Assembly: GCA_902773925.1 (NCBI GenBank)
Contig: CACYGI010000001.1
Coordinates: 372,001-436,000, forward strand
Source of the DNA: an uncultured Bacteroidia bacterium
GTDB taxonomy: Bacteria; Bacteroidota; Bacteroidia; Bacteroidales; UBA932
Length of the DNA stretch: 64,000 nt
Direction of reading: 5' to 3'
The position numbers and the translations under genes were made by a program. Below are positions 43,282 through 50,758 of the stretch, in pieces; the stretch's first letter is position 1; every line of letters starts with the position of its first letter. The notes under the pieces were generated by a model, which was given only the letters and a program-made list of their open reading frames with translations, made no database searches and had not been told where the DNA came from.

Positions 43282-44103
43282 TCAGTCGCAGCAGCCGTCA
43301 GTCTCGTCGCAGGTCTTGCTGGCGTCAACGATGTACTTGAAAATCATCAGGGCCGTCTTGTCGCCGCCGCCGACCAGGGCTTCGGGATGGAACTGTACGC
43401 CGATGATGATACCTCCGCCATCTTCGAACTGTGCATCAAGCGCGCCGGTGCGCTCGACCGCCTCTACGATGCCGTCAGCCGAGCGTGCGATGACGCTGAA
43501 TCCCTTCGGGACGCGGTTGATGGCCTGATGGTGGAATGAATTGACAACATAATCGGTGCTGCCGAAAACCTTTGCCAGAGTCGAGTTGGCGTCGATGACG
43601 ATGCTGTGCGTGCCATAGGAGCCCGGCGTGGAGCCCTGGCGATGCTTGACATAGCTTGCGGGAATCTGGCTCGGAATGTCCTGCCAGAGGGAGCCGCCGA
43701 ATGCGACCGCCATCAGCTGCTCGCCGCGGCAGATGCCCAGGACGGGAATGCCGCGCTTGACGGCTGCGCGGATCAGCTTGACGTCGAACTCGTCGCGTGC
43801 CGGCTGAATCTCACCCAGTTCGTTGATCGGCTCCTCGCCGAACCATTTGAGCGGGTCAAAATCAGCTCCGCCGGTCATAATCAGTCCGTCGATCGCAGCG
43901 ACCGTGGCCTCGATAACCTCGTCGTCGCCTGTCACCGGAACAATGACCGGGATGCCGCCGGCAAGACGGACGGCGTTGGTATATACGGTGTTGACCATAT
44001 TTTTGGAGCCCTCGGTGTAACCGGATACACCGATAAGAGGCTTGCGGGCATTAACCGCCGTGCAGGAGAGGATAATAACAACAAAAAGGATGAATCTTTT
44101 CAT
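43282..44103 (-). CDS. Exported class I glutamine amidotransferase / gamma-glutamyl hydrolase-like (peptidase C26)
   Basis: 273 residues with a hydrophobic signal segment (FILFVVIILSCTAVNA); signal peptidase I cleavage after VNA looks more likely than a lipobox at LSC. The GATase core has LGICRGEQLMA (nucleophile Cys), GFSVIARS, and IIGVQFHPE (His-Glu), so a complete triad. Related to PuuD-like gamma-glutamyl-GABA hydrolases and C26 peptidases. The C-terminus is odd: SKTCDETDGCCD, with three cysteines in the last nine residues. The substrate is unknown; an exported location argues against a classical cytoplasmic putrescine pathway role. Confidence 0.88.
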   Translation of the reverse strand: MKRFILFVVIILSCTAVNARKPLIGVSGYTEGSKNMVNTVYTNAVRLAGGIPVIVPVTGDDEVIEATVAAIDGLIMTGGADFDPLKWFGEEPINELGEIQPARDEFDVKLIRAAVKRGIPVLGICRGEQLMAVAFGGSLWQDIPSQIPASYVKHRQGSTPGSYGTHSIVIDANSTLAKVFGSTDYVVNSFHHQAINRVPKGFSVIARSADGIVEAVERTGALDAQFEDGGGIIIGVQFHPEALVGGGDKTALMIFKYIVDASKTCDETDGCCD

Positions 44104-44125
44104 ATGTCTGGTATTTATATATCAC

Positions 44126-44133
44126 CAAAGGTA
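44126..44133 (-). promoter_or_regulatory. Candidate -7 box for the C26 peptidase gene
   Basis: Minus strand TACCTTTG, 22 bases before the ATG at 44103. Confidence 0.45.
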
Positions 44134-44165
44134 AAATAAATCTATGACTTTAGGAAAATATCAAG

Positions 44166-44173
44166 TAAATTTG
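44166..44173 (+). promoter_or_regulatory. Candidate -7 box for the nucleotidyltransferase gene
   Basis: TAAATTTG on the plus strand, 25 bases before the ATG at 44199. Confidence 0.45.
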
Positions 44174-44198
44174 CATCTATTGTGTTAATATTGAATTC

Positions 44199-45119
44199 AT
44201 GAAACCCACACTCCTTGTACTGGCAGCCGGAATGGGCTCCAGATACGGCTCTCTTAAACAGATGGACGGTCTCGGCCCCAGCGGCGAGACGATTATCGAT
44301 TATTCGATTTATGATGCTATCCGCTCCGGATTCGGCAAGATCGTTTTCGTCATACGTCATTCGTTCGAAGAGGACTTCAAGAAGATATACAATGCCGAGC
44401 GTTTCGGCGGCCGCGTGGCCGTCGAGTATGTATTCCAGGAGCTGGAATATCTTCCGGACGGCTATAAGGTCCCCGAAGGCCGCGAGAAGCCCTGGGGTAC
44501 CAATCACGCCGTAATGATGGCCGCCGATGTCATCCACGAGCCTTTTGCCGTCATCAACGGCGACGACTTTTACGGCGCTGAGAGTTTCCGCGCGATGGCC
44601 GAGTTCCTCCGCGATGCAGAGGGCCGCAAGGGTCAGTATTCGATGATCGGCTACCGTCTGGAGAATACTCTCTCCGAGTTCGGAGGCGTTTCCCGCGGTG
44701 TCTGCTCAGTGGATGGCAAGGGCAACCTTAAGACCATCACCGAGCGTTTCCAGATAGCCCGCCGGGGCGGCAAGGTGAGCCACGTCGTGGACGAGCGTCC
44801 CTACGAGCTCAATCCTGCAAGTCCGGTTTCGATGAACTTCTGGGGCTTTACACCTGATTATTTCGAGTGGTCCGCGAAGCTTTTCAAGAAGTTCCTCGAC
44901 GAGCCTTCGACCCGGACCAATCTCAAGGCCGAGTTCTTTATCCCCTATGTCGTAGATTACCTGATCGCATCGGGCAAGGCCGTTTTCCGCGTGATAGAGT
45001 GCGATGCCAAGTGGTTCGGCGTCACCTACAAGGAAGACCGTCCCTATGTTGTCGAACGCCTCGAAAAGCTTGTTGCCGAAGGCCGTTATCCTTCCAACCT
45101 CTGGGCTTTAAAGCACTGA
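44199..45119 (+). CDS. Sugar-phosphate nucleotidyltransferase-like protein
   Basis: 306 residues. The N-terminal loop LAAGMGSRYGSLKQMDGLGPSGE is the NTP_transferase nucleotide-binding signature, and INGDDFYG supplies a metal-binding Asp pair. Later blocks (EFGGVSRGVCSVDGKG, SMNFWGFTPDYFEW, WFGVTYKEDRPYVVERL) fit a family of Bacteroidetes nucleotidyltransferases. The sugar or other acceptor cannot be named. It is followed six bases later by a flippase-like membrane protein, which suggests a link to envelope lipid or glycan metabolism. No hexapeptide C-terminal repeat is present. Confidence 0.85.
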   Translation: MKPTLLVLAAGMGSRYGSLKQMDGLGPSGETIIDYSIYDAIRSGFGKIVFVIRHSFEEDFKKIYNAERFGGRVAVEYVFQELEYLPDGYKVPEGREKPWGTNHAVMMAADVIHEPFAVINGDDFYGAESFRAMAEFLRDAEGRKGQYSMIGYRLENTLSEFGGVSRGVCSVDGKGNLKTITERFQIARRGGKVSHVVDERPYELNPASPVSMNFWGFTPDYFEWSAKLFKKFLDEPSTRTNLKAEFFIPYVVDYLIASGKAVFRVIECDAKWFGVTYKEDRPYVVERLEKLVAEGRYPSNLWALKH

Positions 45120-45125
45120 CAAGAG

Positions 45126-46160
45126 ATGCAGTTCAACGCCCGCAAGGTTTTTCGTTACATCCTGCTGCTCGCCGTTTCGGCCGGGCTGCTCTGGTTTATA
45201 TTCCGTAACGAAAACTGGGGCGAATTCTGGGCTGACATCAAATCCTGCCGATGGGGCTGGGTGGCGGCTATGATGCTGCTGCAGTGCCTTGTGACGCTGA
45301 TGCGCGGAGAGCGCTGGCGTCTGATGATGCGCCCTCTGACGCGCGATCTTACGGTGCGCGAGACCTATGACGCCTATGCCATCTGCTATCTATCCAACCT
45401 TCTGATCCCGCGTTCGGGCGAAGTGGTCCGCTGCGGACTCGTGGCCGAGACGCGCAAGACGAGTTTCGAGGGAGCCCTCGGCTCGGTGGTGATGGAGCGT
45501 GTATGGGACATTATCTGCGTTATTGTCAGTTGCATCCCCCTGCTGTTCGTGGGACATTTCCGCGAGATAGTGATTGGCTGGTTTACGGGCAATGACGCTC
45601 CTGCTGGCGGTAATGCCCTGATGTGGCTGTGGATCGGCCTGGCGCTTGCTGCGGTCGTGGTGGTCGCAGTCATTCTGGCCCGCCGTCACCGCGAGAGCCT
45701 CAACCGCACGAAGATCGGCGCTGCCATATTCGGATTCTGCGGCAAGATGGCCGAAGGCTTCAAGGCCGCCTTCAAGATGGAGCGCAAGTGGGCCTTCTTC
45801 GGTTATACGATCCTTATCTGGGTATCATACTGGCTTTGCAGCCTCTGGACGATATGGGCGCTGCCTTCGGCCGATGCGGCCGGTCTGGGCGGCTGGGACG
45901 CGCTTTTCCTGATGATTGTCGGCTCCATAGGCTGGCTCGTGCCGGTTCCGGGCGGATTCGGCGCCTATCACGGCATCCTTTCCCTGACCCTCGGCTCGAT
46001 TTATGGCCTTGCCATGACCGAGGCAAATGCATTTGCGGTCCTCTCGCACGAGACGCAGGTGGTCCAGATGCTCGTCATCGGTCTTATTTCGCTCGCTACC
46101 TGGGCTATCGTCCGGCGCCGGCGGGCCCGTTCAATGACAAATACTTCACAATCGATATGA
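45126..46160 (+). CDS. Lysylphosphatidylglycerol synthase TM region / flippase-like membrane protein (UPF0104)
   Basis: 344 residues with about eight membrane segments (YILLLAVSAGLLWFIF; WVAAMMLLQCLVTLMRGERW; ALMWLWIGLALAAVVVVAVIL; and others). LMRGERW and YLSNLLIPRSGEVVRC are conserved in the lysylphosphatidylglycerol synthetase transmembrane-domain family, and PVPGGFGAYHG is a further hallmark. No catalytic MprF C-terminal domain. Possible lipid-linked transport role. Its stop overlaps the next start by four bases. Confidence 0.88.
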   Translation: MQFNARKVFRYILLLAVSAGLLWFIFRNENWGEFWADIKSCRWGWVAAMMLLQCLVTLMRGERWRLMMRPLTRDLTVRETYDAYAICYLSNLLIPRSGEVVRCGLVAETRKTSFEGALGSVVMERVWDIICVIVSCIPLLFVGHFREIVIGWFTGNDAPAGGNALMWLWIGLALAAVVVVAVILARRHRESLNRTKIGAAIFGFCGKMAEGFKAAFKMERKWAFFGYTILIWVSYWLCSLWTIWALPSADAAGLGGWDALFLMIVGSIGWLVPVPGGFGAYHGILSLTLGSIYGLAMTEANAFAVLSHETQVVQMLVIGLISLATWAIVRRRRARSMTNTSQSI

Positions 46161-47158
46161 AATCTATCCTCGGTATCGGCAATGCGCTGACGGACATTCT
46201 GGCGGTCCTGCCGGATGACACACTCCTCAAGAAGTACAACCTCCCTCCGGGAAGTATGCAGCACGTAGATGCTCCGACCGGCAACAAGATCTGGTCCGAC
46301 CTGAAGAAGATCGGCGTCCAGTATGTGGCCGGCGGCAGTGCGGCCAACACTATTTCCGCAACGGCCATCCTCGGTATGCCTTCGGCATTTATCGGCAAGG
46401 TGGGTGATGACGAGCTCGGCTCGCTCTTCCACTCCGACCAGAAGCAGAACGGTATCCGCAGCATCATCCTCAAGGGCACCGCGGCTTCGGGCCGTGCGAT
46501 GGTCTTTATCACCGCGCCCAATGCCGACCGTACTTTCGCCACTTATCTTGGTGCCGCACTCCAGCTTGAGCCGGAAGACCTCAAGCCCGAGTATTTTGAG
46601 GGTTACGAGCACGACTACCTGCATCTGGAAGGTTATCTGGTGCAGAATCAGAGGCTTTTCCGCCGCGCCGTCGAGATAGGCCGCGAGCATCATATGACTA
46701 TTTCCCTCGATATGGCTTCATACAATGTCGTGGAGTCCAACAATGCGTTCCTGCACGATATCGTCCGCAATTATGTGGATATCGTCTTCGCCAACGAGAC
46801 CGAGGCCAAGGCCTTTACCGGACTTGAGCCGCGCGAGGCGCTGGACGAGATGGCCTCTATGTGCAAGATCGCAGCCGTCAAGATCGGAAAGTCCGGGTCG
46901 ATGGTCCGCAGCGGTGAGCAATATCACTTCATCGAGCCGTGGCCGGGCGAGGCCGTGGATGCTACCGGTGCGGGCGATACTTACGCCGCCGGTTTCCTTT
47001 TCGCCCTTGCCAACGGGATGCCGCTCGAGGTCTGCGGACAGGTCGGCAGCGCGCTTGCAGCCAAGGTCGTCGAGGTTATCGGTACCAAGATCGATATTCC
47101 CCGCTGGAAGGAAGTCAAGAAAGAAATCCGCCGCCTGATGGGCGTAACCGACCTGTAA
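46157..47158 (+). CDS. PfkB-family carbohydrate/adenosine-type kinase
   Basis: 333 residues from ATG 46157 (ATGA overlap with the preceding gene); the much longer frame upstream (from 45623) is a shadow of the membrane-protein gene. Signatures: LGIGNALTDILA at the N-terminus, YVAGGSAANTISATAIL (substrate binding), and DATGAGDTYAAGF with the catalytic Asp and the anion hole. Closest in feel to adenosine kinases (GGSAANT in place of the GGKGAN of ribokinase). Its stop overlaps the tgt start by one base. The substrate needs a test; adenosine or another nucleoside or sugar. Confidence 0.92.
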   Translation: MKSILGIGNALTDILAVLPDDTLLKKYNLPPGSMQHVDAPTGNKIWSDLKKIGVQYVAGGSAANTISATAILGMPSAFIGKVGDDELGSLFHSDQKQNGIRSIILKGTAASGRAMVFITAPNADRTFATYLGAALQLEPEDLKPEYFEGYEHDYLHLEGYLVQNQRLFRRAVEIGREHHMTISLDMASYNVVESNNAFLHDIVRNYVDIVFANETEAKAFTGLEPREALDEMASMCKIAAVKIGKSGSMVRSGEQYHFIEPWPGEAVDATGAGDTYAAGFLFALANGMPLEVCGQVGSALAAKVVEVIGTKIDIPRWKEVKKEIRRLMGVTDL

Positions 47159-48288
47159 TGAAGTTTGACCTGATAGCACGCGATAAGTCGTCCGGCGCCC
47201 GTGCGGGCCTGCTGCAGACGGCCCATGGCGAGATTCGCACCCCGATTTTCATGCCGGTAGGCACGGTCGGCAGCGTCAAGGGCGTCTATCACCGCGACCT
47301 TCGTGACGATATCAGGGCGCAGATTATCCTTGGCAATACTTATCATCTCTACCTGCGTCCCGGTCTGGATATCCTGTACCGCGCAGGCGGACTGCACAAG
47401 TTTACCTCCTGGGACGGGCCCATCCTCACGGACAGCGGCGGATTCCAGGTGTTTTCGCTCACCCAGATTCGCAAGATCACCCCGGAGGGATGCACGTTCC
47501 AGTCGCATATCGACGGTTCGAGGCATACTTTTACCCCCGAGAACAACGTCGATACTCAGCGGACCATCGGCGCTGATATAATGATGGCCCTCGATGAATG
47601 CTGCCCGGGCAATGCGGATCACCGCTATGCGGAGAAGTCGCTGCAGCTGACACAGGGCTGGCTCGAGCGTTTCGACCGTCGTTTTAGGGAGACGGAGCCC
47701 CTCTACGGTTATGAGCAGACTTATTTCCCCATTGTTCAGGGATGCGTGTATGACGACCTGCGTATCCGTGCCGCAGAGCACGCAGTGGCTCTCGGCCGCG
47801 ACGGATATGCCATCGGCGGCCTTGCCGTAGGTGAGCCGACGGAGGAGATGTACCGCATCATCGAGCTGCTTCATCCAGTGCTGCCCGCCGACAAACCCCG
47901 TTACCTGATGGGCGTCGGCACGCCCGCCAATATCCTGGAGGCCATCGACCGCGGCGTGGATATGTTTGACTGCGTGATGCCTACGCGCAACGGCCGCAAC
48001 GGAATGCTCTTCACCTGGCAGGGTATCATCAATATCCGCAACCGCAAATGGGCGGACGATTTCTCCCCGATCGATCCAGATGGCTCGTCTTTTGTTGACA
48101 GCCTCTACTCCAAGGCATACCTGAGGCATCTGTTCATCGCCGGCGAAATGCTGGCGGCCGAGATTGCGAGCGAGCACAACCTCGCATTCTATCTGGATCT
48201 GGTGCGGCAGGCCCGTGAGCATATCCTGGCCGGAGATTATCACAGCTGGAAGGAAGTTATGGTAAAACGGCTTGAGACCAGACTTTGA
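47158..48288 (+). CDS. tgt: Queuine tRNA-ribosyltransferase
   Basis: 376 residues from the ATG at 47158; a longer in-frame reading from 46939 is a shadow of the kinase gene. Exchanges G34 for a queuine precursor in tRNAs for Asp, Asn, His and Tyr. Seen: RTPIFMPVGTVGSVKG, LGNTYHLYLRPG, TDSGGFQVFSL (active-site Asp), ALDECCPGNA, GGLAVGEP, and the catalytic Asp in FDCVMPTRNGRNGM. The zinc-binding cysteine set is not present: where bacterial Tgt has CxCxxC, the C-terminal sequence reads NRKWADDFSPID, so zinc ligands may be missing. The stop TGA precedes the LptF/G start ATG at 48291. Confidence 0.93.
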   Translation: MKFDLIARDKSSGARAGLLQTAHGEIRTPIFMPVGTVGSVKGVYHRDLRDDIRAQIILGNTYHLYLRPGLDILYRAGGLHKFTSWDGPILTDSGGFQVFSLTQIRKITPEGCTFQSHIDGSRHTFTPENNVDTQRTIGADIMMALDECCPGNADHRYAEKSLQLTQGWLERFDRRFRETEPLYGYEQTYFPIVQGCVYDDLRIRAAEHAVALGRDGYAIGGLAVGEPTEEMYRIIELLHPVLPADKPRYLMGVGTPANILEAIDRGVDMFDCVMPTRNGRNGMLFTWQGIINIRNRKWADDFSPIDPDGSSFVDSLYSKAYLRHLFIAGEMLAAEIASEHNLAFYLDLVRQAREHILAGDYHSWKEVMVKRLETRL

Positions 48289-48290
48289 CG

Positions 48291-49388
48291 ATGAAAGGAC
48301 CTCTCATAAAGCGGCTGGACCGATACATAATCGGCAAATTTATCGGCACGTATCTCTTTACGCTGCTGATCGTGATTCTCGTCGTGATAGTCTTCGACCT
48401 TAGCGAGAAGATCGGAAAGTTTGTCGAGAATTCGGTCCCCCTGAGCGAGATCGTCCTGCAGTACTATGCGGGATTCATCCCGTGGATGCTCAACAGTTTC
48501 AGCCCGCTGTTCGTCTTTATCGCCGTCATTTTCTTCACCTCTAAGCTGGCGACCAACAGCGAGATCATAGCGATTCTCTCGAGCGGCGTGAGTTTCCGCC
48601 GCCTGATGGTGCCCTATATTTTCTCGGCGGCGCTGATTACGGCTTTTTCGCTGTTTATGAGCCTGTCGGTGATTCCTCCTGCCAACAAGATGCGTCTGGA
48701 TTTCGAGAACAAGTACATCAAATCCAAGCAGCGAAGCGCCGAAGAGCTGTCCAATCTGCATTACCAGATTTCGCCCGGCCAGTTCGTCTATGTCGAGCAG
48801 TACAGCCCCTGGGCCAATACCTGCTATCGCTTTACGCTGGAGACCATCGAAGGCGGCCGTGTCCTGTCCAAGCTTTCGGCCGAGTCGGCCGCGTGGGATT
48901 CGACCTTCTGCGGCTGGACGCTGCGCAATTATTACCAGCGTGATTTCTACGGCGAATCGGAGGTCGTCGTGACCGGCCGCACGAAGGATACCATCATCAA
49001 CCTTACGATAGACGATTTCAGCCGGCGCAAGAATTTCGTCGAATGGCTGACCGGGCCGGAGCTGAATGAGGTTATCGAGACGCAGCGTATGCGCGGCGAT
49101 CCTTCCATCAAGCGTTCCCTGATAGAGAAAAACAACCGCGTGGCGACTCCTTTCTCGGCTTTCGTGCTGACCGTTATGGCTGTCGCCCTGTCCTCGCGCA
49201 AGAGGCGGGGAGGTACCGGCATCAACATCGGCGTCGGCCTGGCGCTGAGCTTCTCGTACATATTGTTTATGCGCTTCAGCCAGATGTTCGTCTATACCGG
49301 AGCGCTCTCGCCGGCCTTCGCAATGTGGCTGCCTAATATACTCTACGCCGTGATTGCGGCCGTACTTTACCGTATCGCACCGAAATAA
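48291..49388 (+). CDS. LptF/LptG-family permease
   Basis: 365 residues from the ATG at 48291 (a TTG at 48285 overlaps the tgt stop). YjgP/YjgQ fold: an N-terminal membrane segment with LDRYIIGKFIGTYLFTLLIVIL, a beta-jellyroll periplasmic middle (about 150-265), and three C-terminal membrane segments (TPFSAFVLTVMAVALSSRK; GVGLALSFSYILFMRFSQ; LPNILYAVIAAVLY). Works with LptB in pulling LPS from the inner membrane to the LptC bridge. A second family member is the N-terminal half of the fusion ORF at 56784-59207, so the pair could form the LptFG heterodimer. Confidence 0.92.
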   Translation: MKGPLIKRLDRYIIGKFIGTYLFTLLIVILVVIVFDLSEKIGKFVENSVPLSEIVLQYYAGFIPWMLNSFSPLFVFIAVIFFTSKLATNSEIIAILSSGVSFRRLMVPYIFSAALITAFSLFMSLSVIPPANKMRLDFENKYIKSKQRSAEELSNLHYQISPGQFVYVEQYSPWANTCYRFTLETIEGGRVLSKLSAESAAWDSTFCGWTLRNYYQRDFYGESEVVVTGRTKDTIINLTIDDFSRRKNFVEWLTGPELNEVIETQRMRGDPSIKRSLIEKNNRVATPFSAFVLTVMAVALSSRKRRGGTGINIGVGLALSFSYILFMRFSQMFVYTGALSPAFAMWLPNILYAVIAAVLYRIAPK

Positions 49389-49406
49389 TCCAAGTATCTT
49401 TTAAAT

Positions 49407-50684
49407 ATGAATCAGAAAACCAACATCAAGATTCGGCTTATCATGATGAACTTCCTGATCTTTGCGGTCTGGGGAGCTTATCTGTGTTCGCTCGGCATCT
49501 ATCTGAGCCACATTGGAATGGGCAAGAACATCGGCCATTTCTTTGCCGTCCAGGGTATCGTTTCGCTCTTTATGCCCGCCCTTATGGGTATCGTGGCAGA
49601 CAAGTGGATTCCCGCCCAAAAGTTGCTCGGCATCTGCCACTTCCTCTCTGCGGTTTTTATCGCCATTGCAGGTTATATGGGTATGAGATACGGTTCCGAA
49701 GTGACCTTCGGCCAGATTTTCCATCCGTATTCCTTAGCCGTCGCTTTCTTTATGCCGACCATCGCGCTTGGCAATTCGGTATCCTACAACGCCCTGACCA
49801 AGGCCGGGATGGACACGGTCAAGGATTTCCCGCCGATCCGCGTGTTTGGTACCATCGGCTTTATCGTATCGATGTGGATTGTCAATTTCACGGGATTCAA
49901 GGACAGCTATATGCAGCTTTTCGTTTCGGCTGCGTGGGGCCTGGTACTCGCCGTTTATGCATTTACCCTGCCTGATTGCCCGATCAACCGCGACAAGAAG
50001 TCCTCGTCGATTGTGGATGCCCTGGGCCTTCGCGCATTTACGCTGTTCAAGGATTCGAAGATGTGCGTTTTCTTCATCTTCTCGTTCCTTCTGGGTATGT
50101 GCCTGCAGGTTACCAACGGTTTTGCAACGCCGTATCTCGATGACTATGGCAAGCTGCCCGAGTTCGCAAGTGCATTTGTCGTACGCCACAGCGTGTTCCT
50201 TTCGTCCATCTCGCAGGTCTCCGAGACTCTTTGCATCCTGCTCATTCCGTTCTTCCTCCGCCGTTATGGCATCAAGAAGGTGATGATCATCTCGTTCGTA
50301 GCCTGGGTGCTTCGTTTCGCGCTGCTCGGCGCCGGCTGGCCCTCGGGATTTGGCGTGGTGCTGTTCGTCCTCTCGATGATCGTCTACGGCGTGGCATTCG
50401 ACTTCTTCAACATCAGCGGTTCGCTCTATGTTGACAAGAATACGGACGTTGGCATCCGTTCGAGTGCACAGGGCGTCTTTATGATGATGACCAACGGCTT
50501 CGGCGCGACCATCGGTTCGCTCTGCGCGCAGGCGGTCGTCAATCACTTCATCGCCGGCAAGACCGGTGAGTCTCTGATGTCTGGCTGGTCCACCGCGTGG
50601 TATGTCTTTGCAGGCTTCACCCTCGTGGTCACCTTCCTCTTCGCCCTCGTCTTCAAGTACAAACACGACCCCAAGGCCGCATAA
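49407..50684 (+). CDS. MFS nucleoside:H+ symporter-like transporter (NupG family)
   Basis: 425 residues with about twelve membrane segments. The N-terminal stretch NFLIFAVWGAYLCSLGIYLSHIG and QGIVSLFMPALMGIVADKW are typical of the nucleoside:H+ symporter family (NupG/XapB) in Bacteroidetes. Next to a PfkB-type kinase three genes upstream, so nucleoside uptake and phosphorylation could be linked, but the genes are not clearly in one operon. 18 bases separate it from the permease gene. A strong hairpin terminator follows. Confidence 0.88.
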   Translation: MNQKTNIKIRLIMMNFLIFAVWGAYLCSLGIYLSHIGMGKNIGHFFAVQGIVSLFMPALMGIVADKWIPAQKLLGICHFLSAVFIAIAGYMGMRYGSEVTFGQIFHPYSLAVAFFMPTIALGNSVSYNALTKAGMDTVKDFPPIRVFGTIGFIVSMWIVNFTGFKDSYMQLFVSAAWGLVLAVYAFTLPDCPINRDKKSSSIVDALGLRAFTLFKDSKMCVFFIFSFLLGMCLQVTNGFATPYLDDYGKLPEFASAFVVRHSVFLSSISQVSETLCILLIPFFLRRYGIKKVMIISFVAWVLRFALLGAGWPSGFGVVLFVLSMIVYGVAFDFFNISGSLYVDKNTDVGIRSSAQGVFMMMTNGFGATIGSLCAQAVVNHFIAGKTGESLMSGWSTAWYVFAGFTLVVTFLFALVFKYKHDPKAA

Positions 50685-50705
50685 GCCTTCAAAAATAAAG
50701 CACAG

Positions 50706-50748
50706 AAAAGAGCCGCAGACGATCAACTCCTCTGCGGCTTCTTTTTTT
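50706..50748. terminator. Hairpin terminator between the MFS gene and dsbD
   Basis: Arms 50711-50719 and 50731-50739 pair perfectly over nine bases around an 11-base loop, followed by a T-run (50742-50748). The A-rich left flank is weaker, so the plus-strand gene is the main client. Confidence 0.85.
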
Positions 50749-50758
50749 GGTATCAGTA

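Noticed and set aside
45623..46156. Long N-terminal extension to the PfkB kinase
   Set aside because: It overlaps the membrane-protein gene in another frame; the kinase homology and the ATGA overlap fix the start at 46157.
46939..47157. Extension of tgt into the kinase gene
   Set aside because: The extension is a low-complexity Arg/Gly-rich shadow; MKFDLIARDK at 47158 is the natural start.
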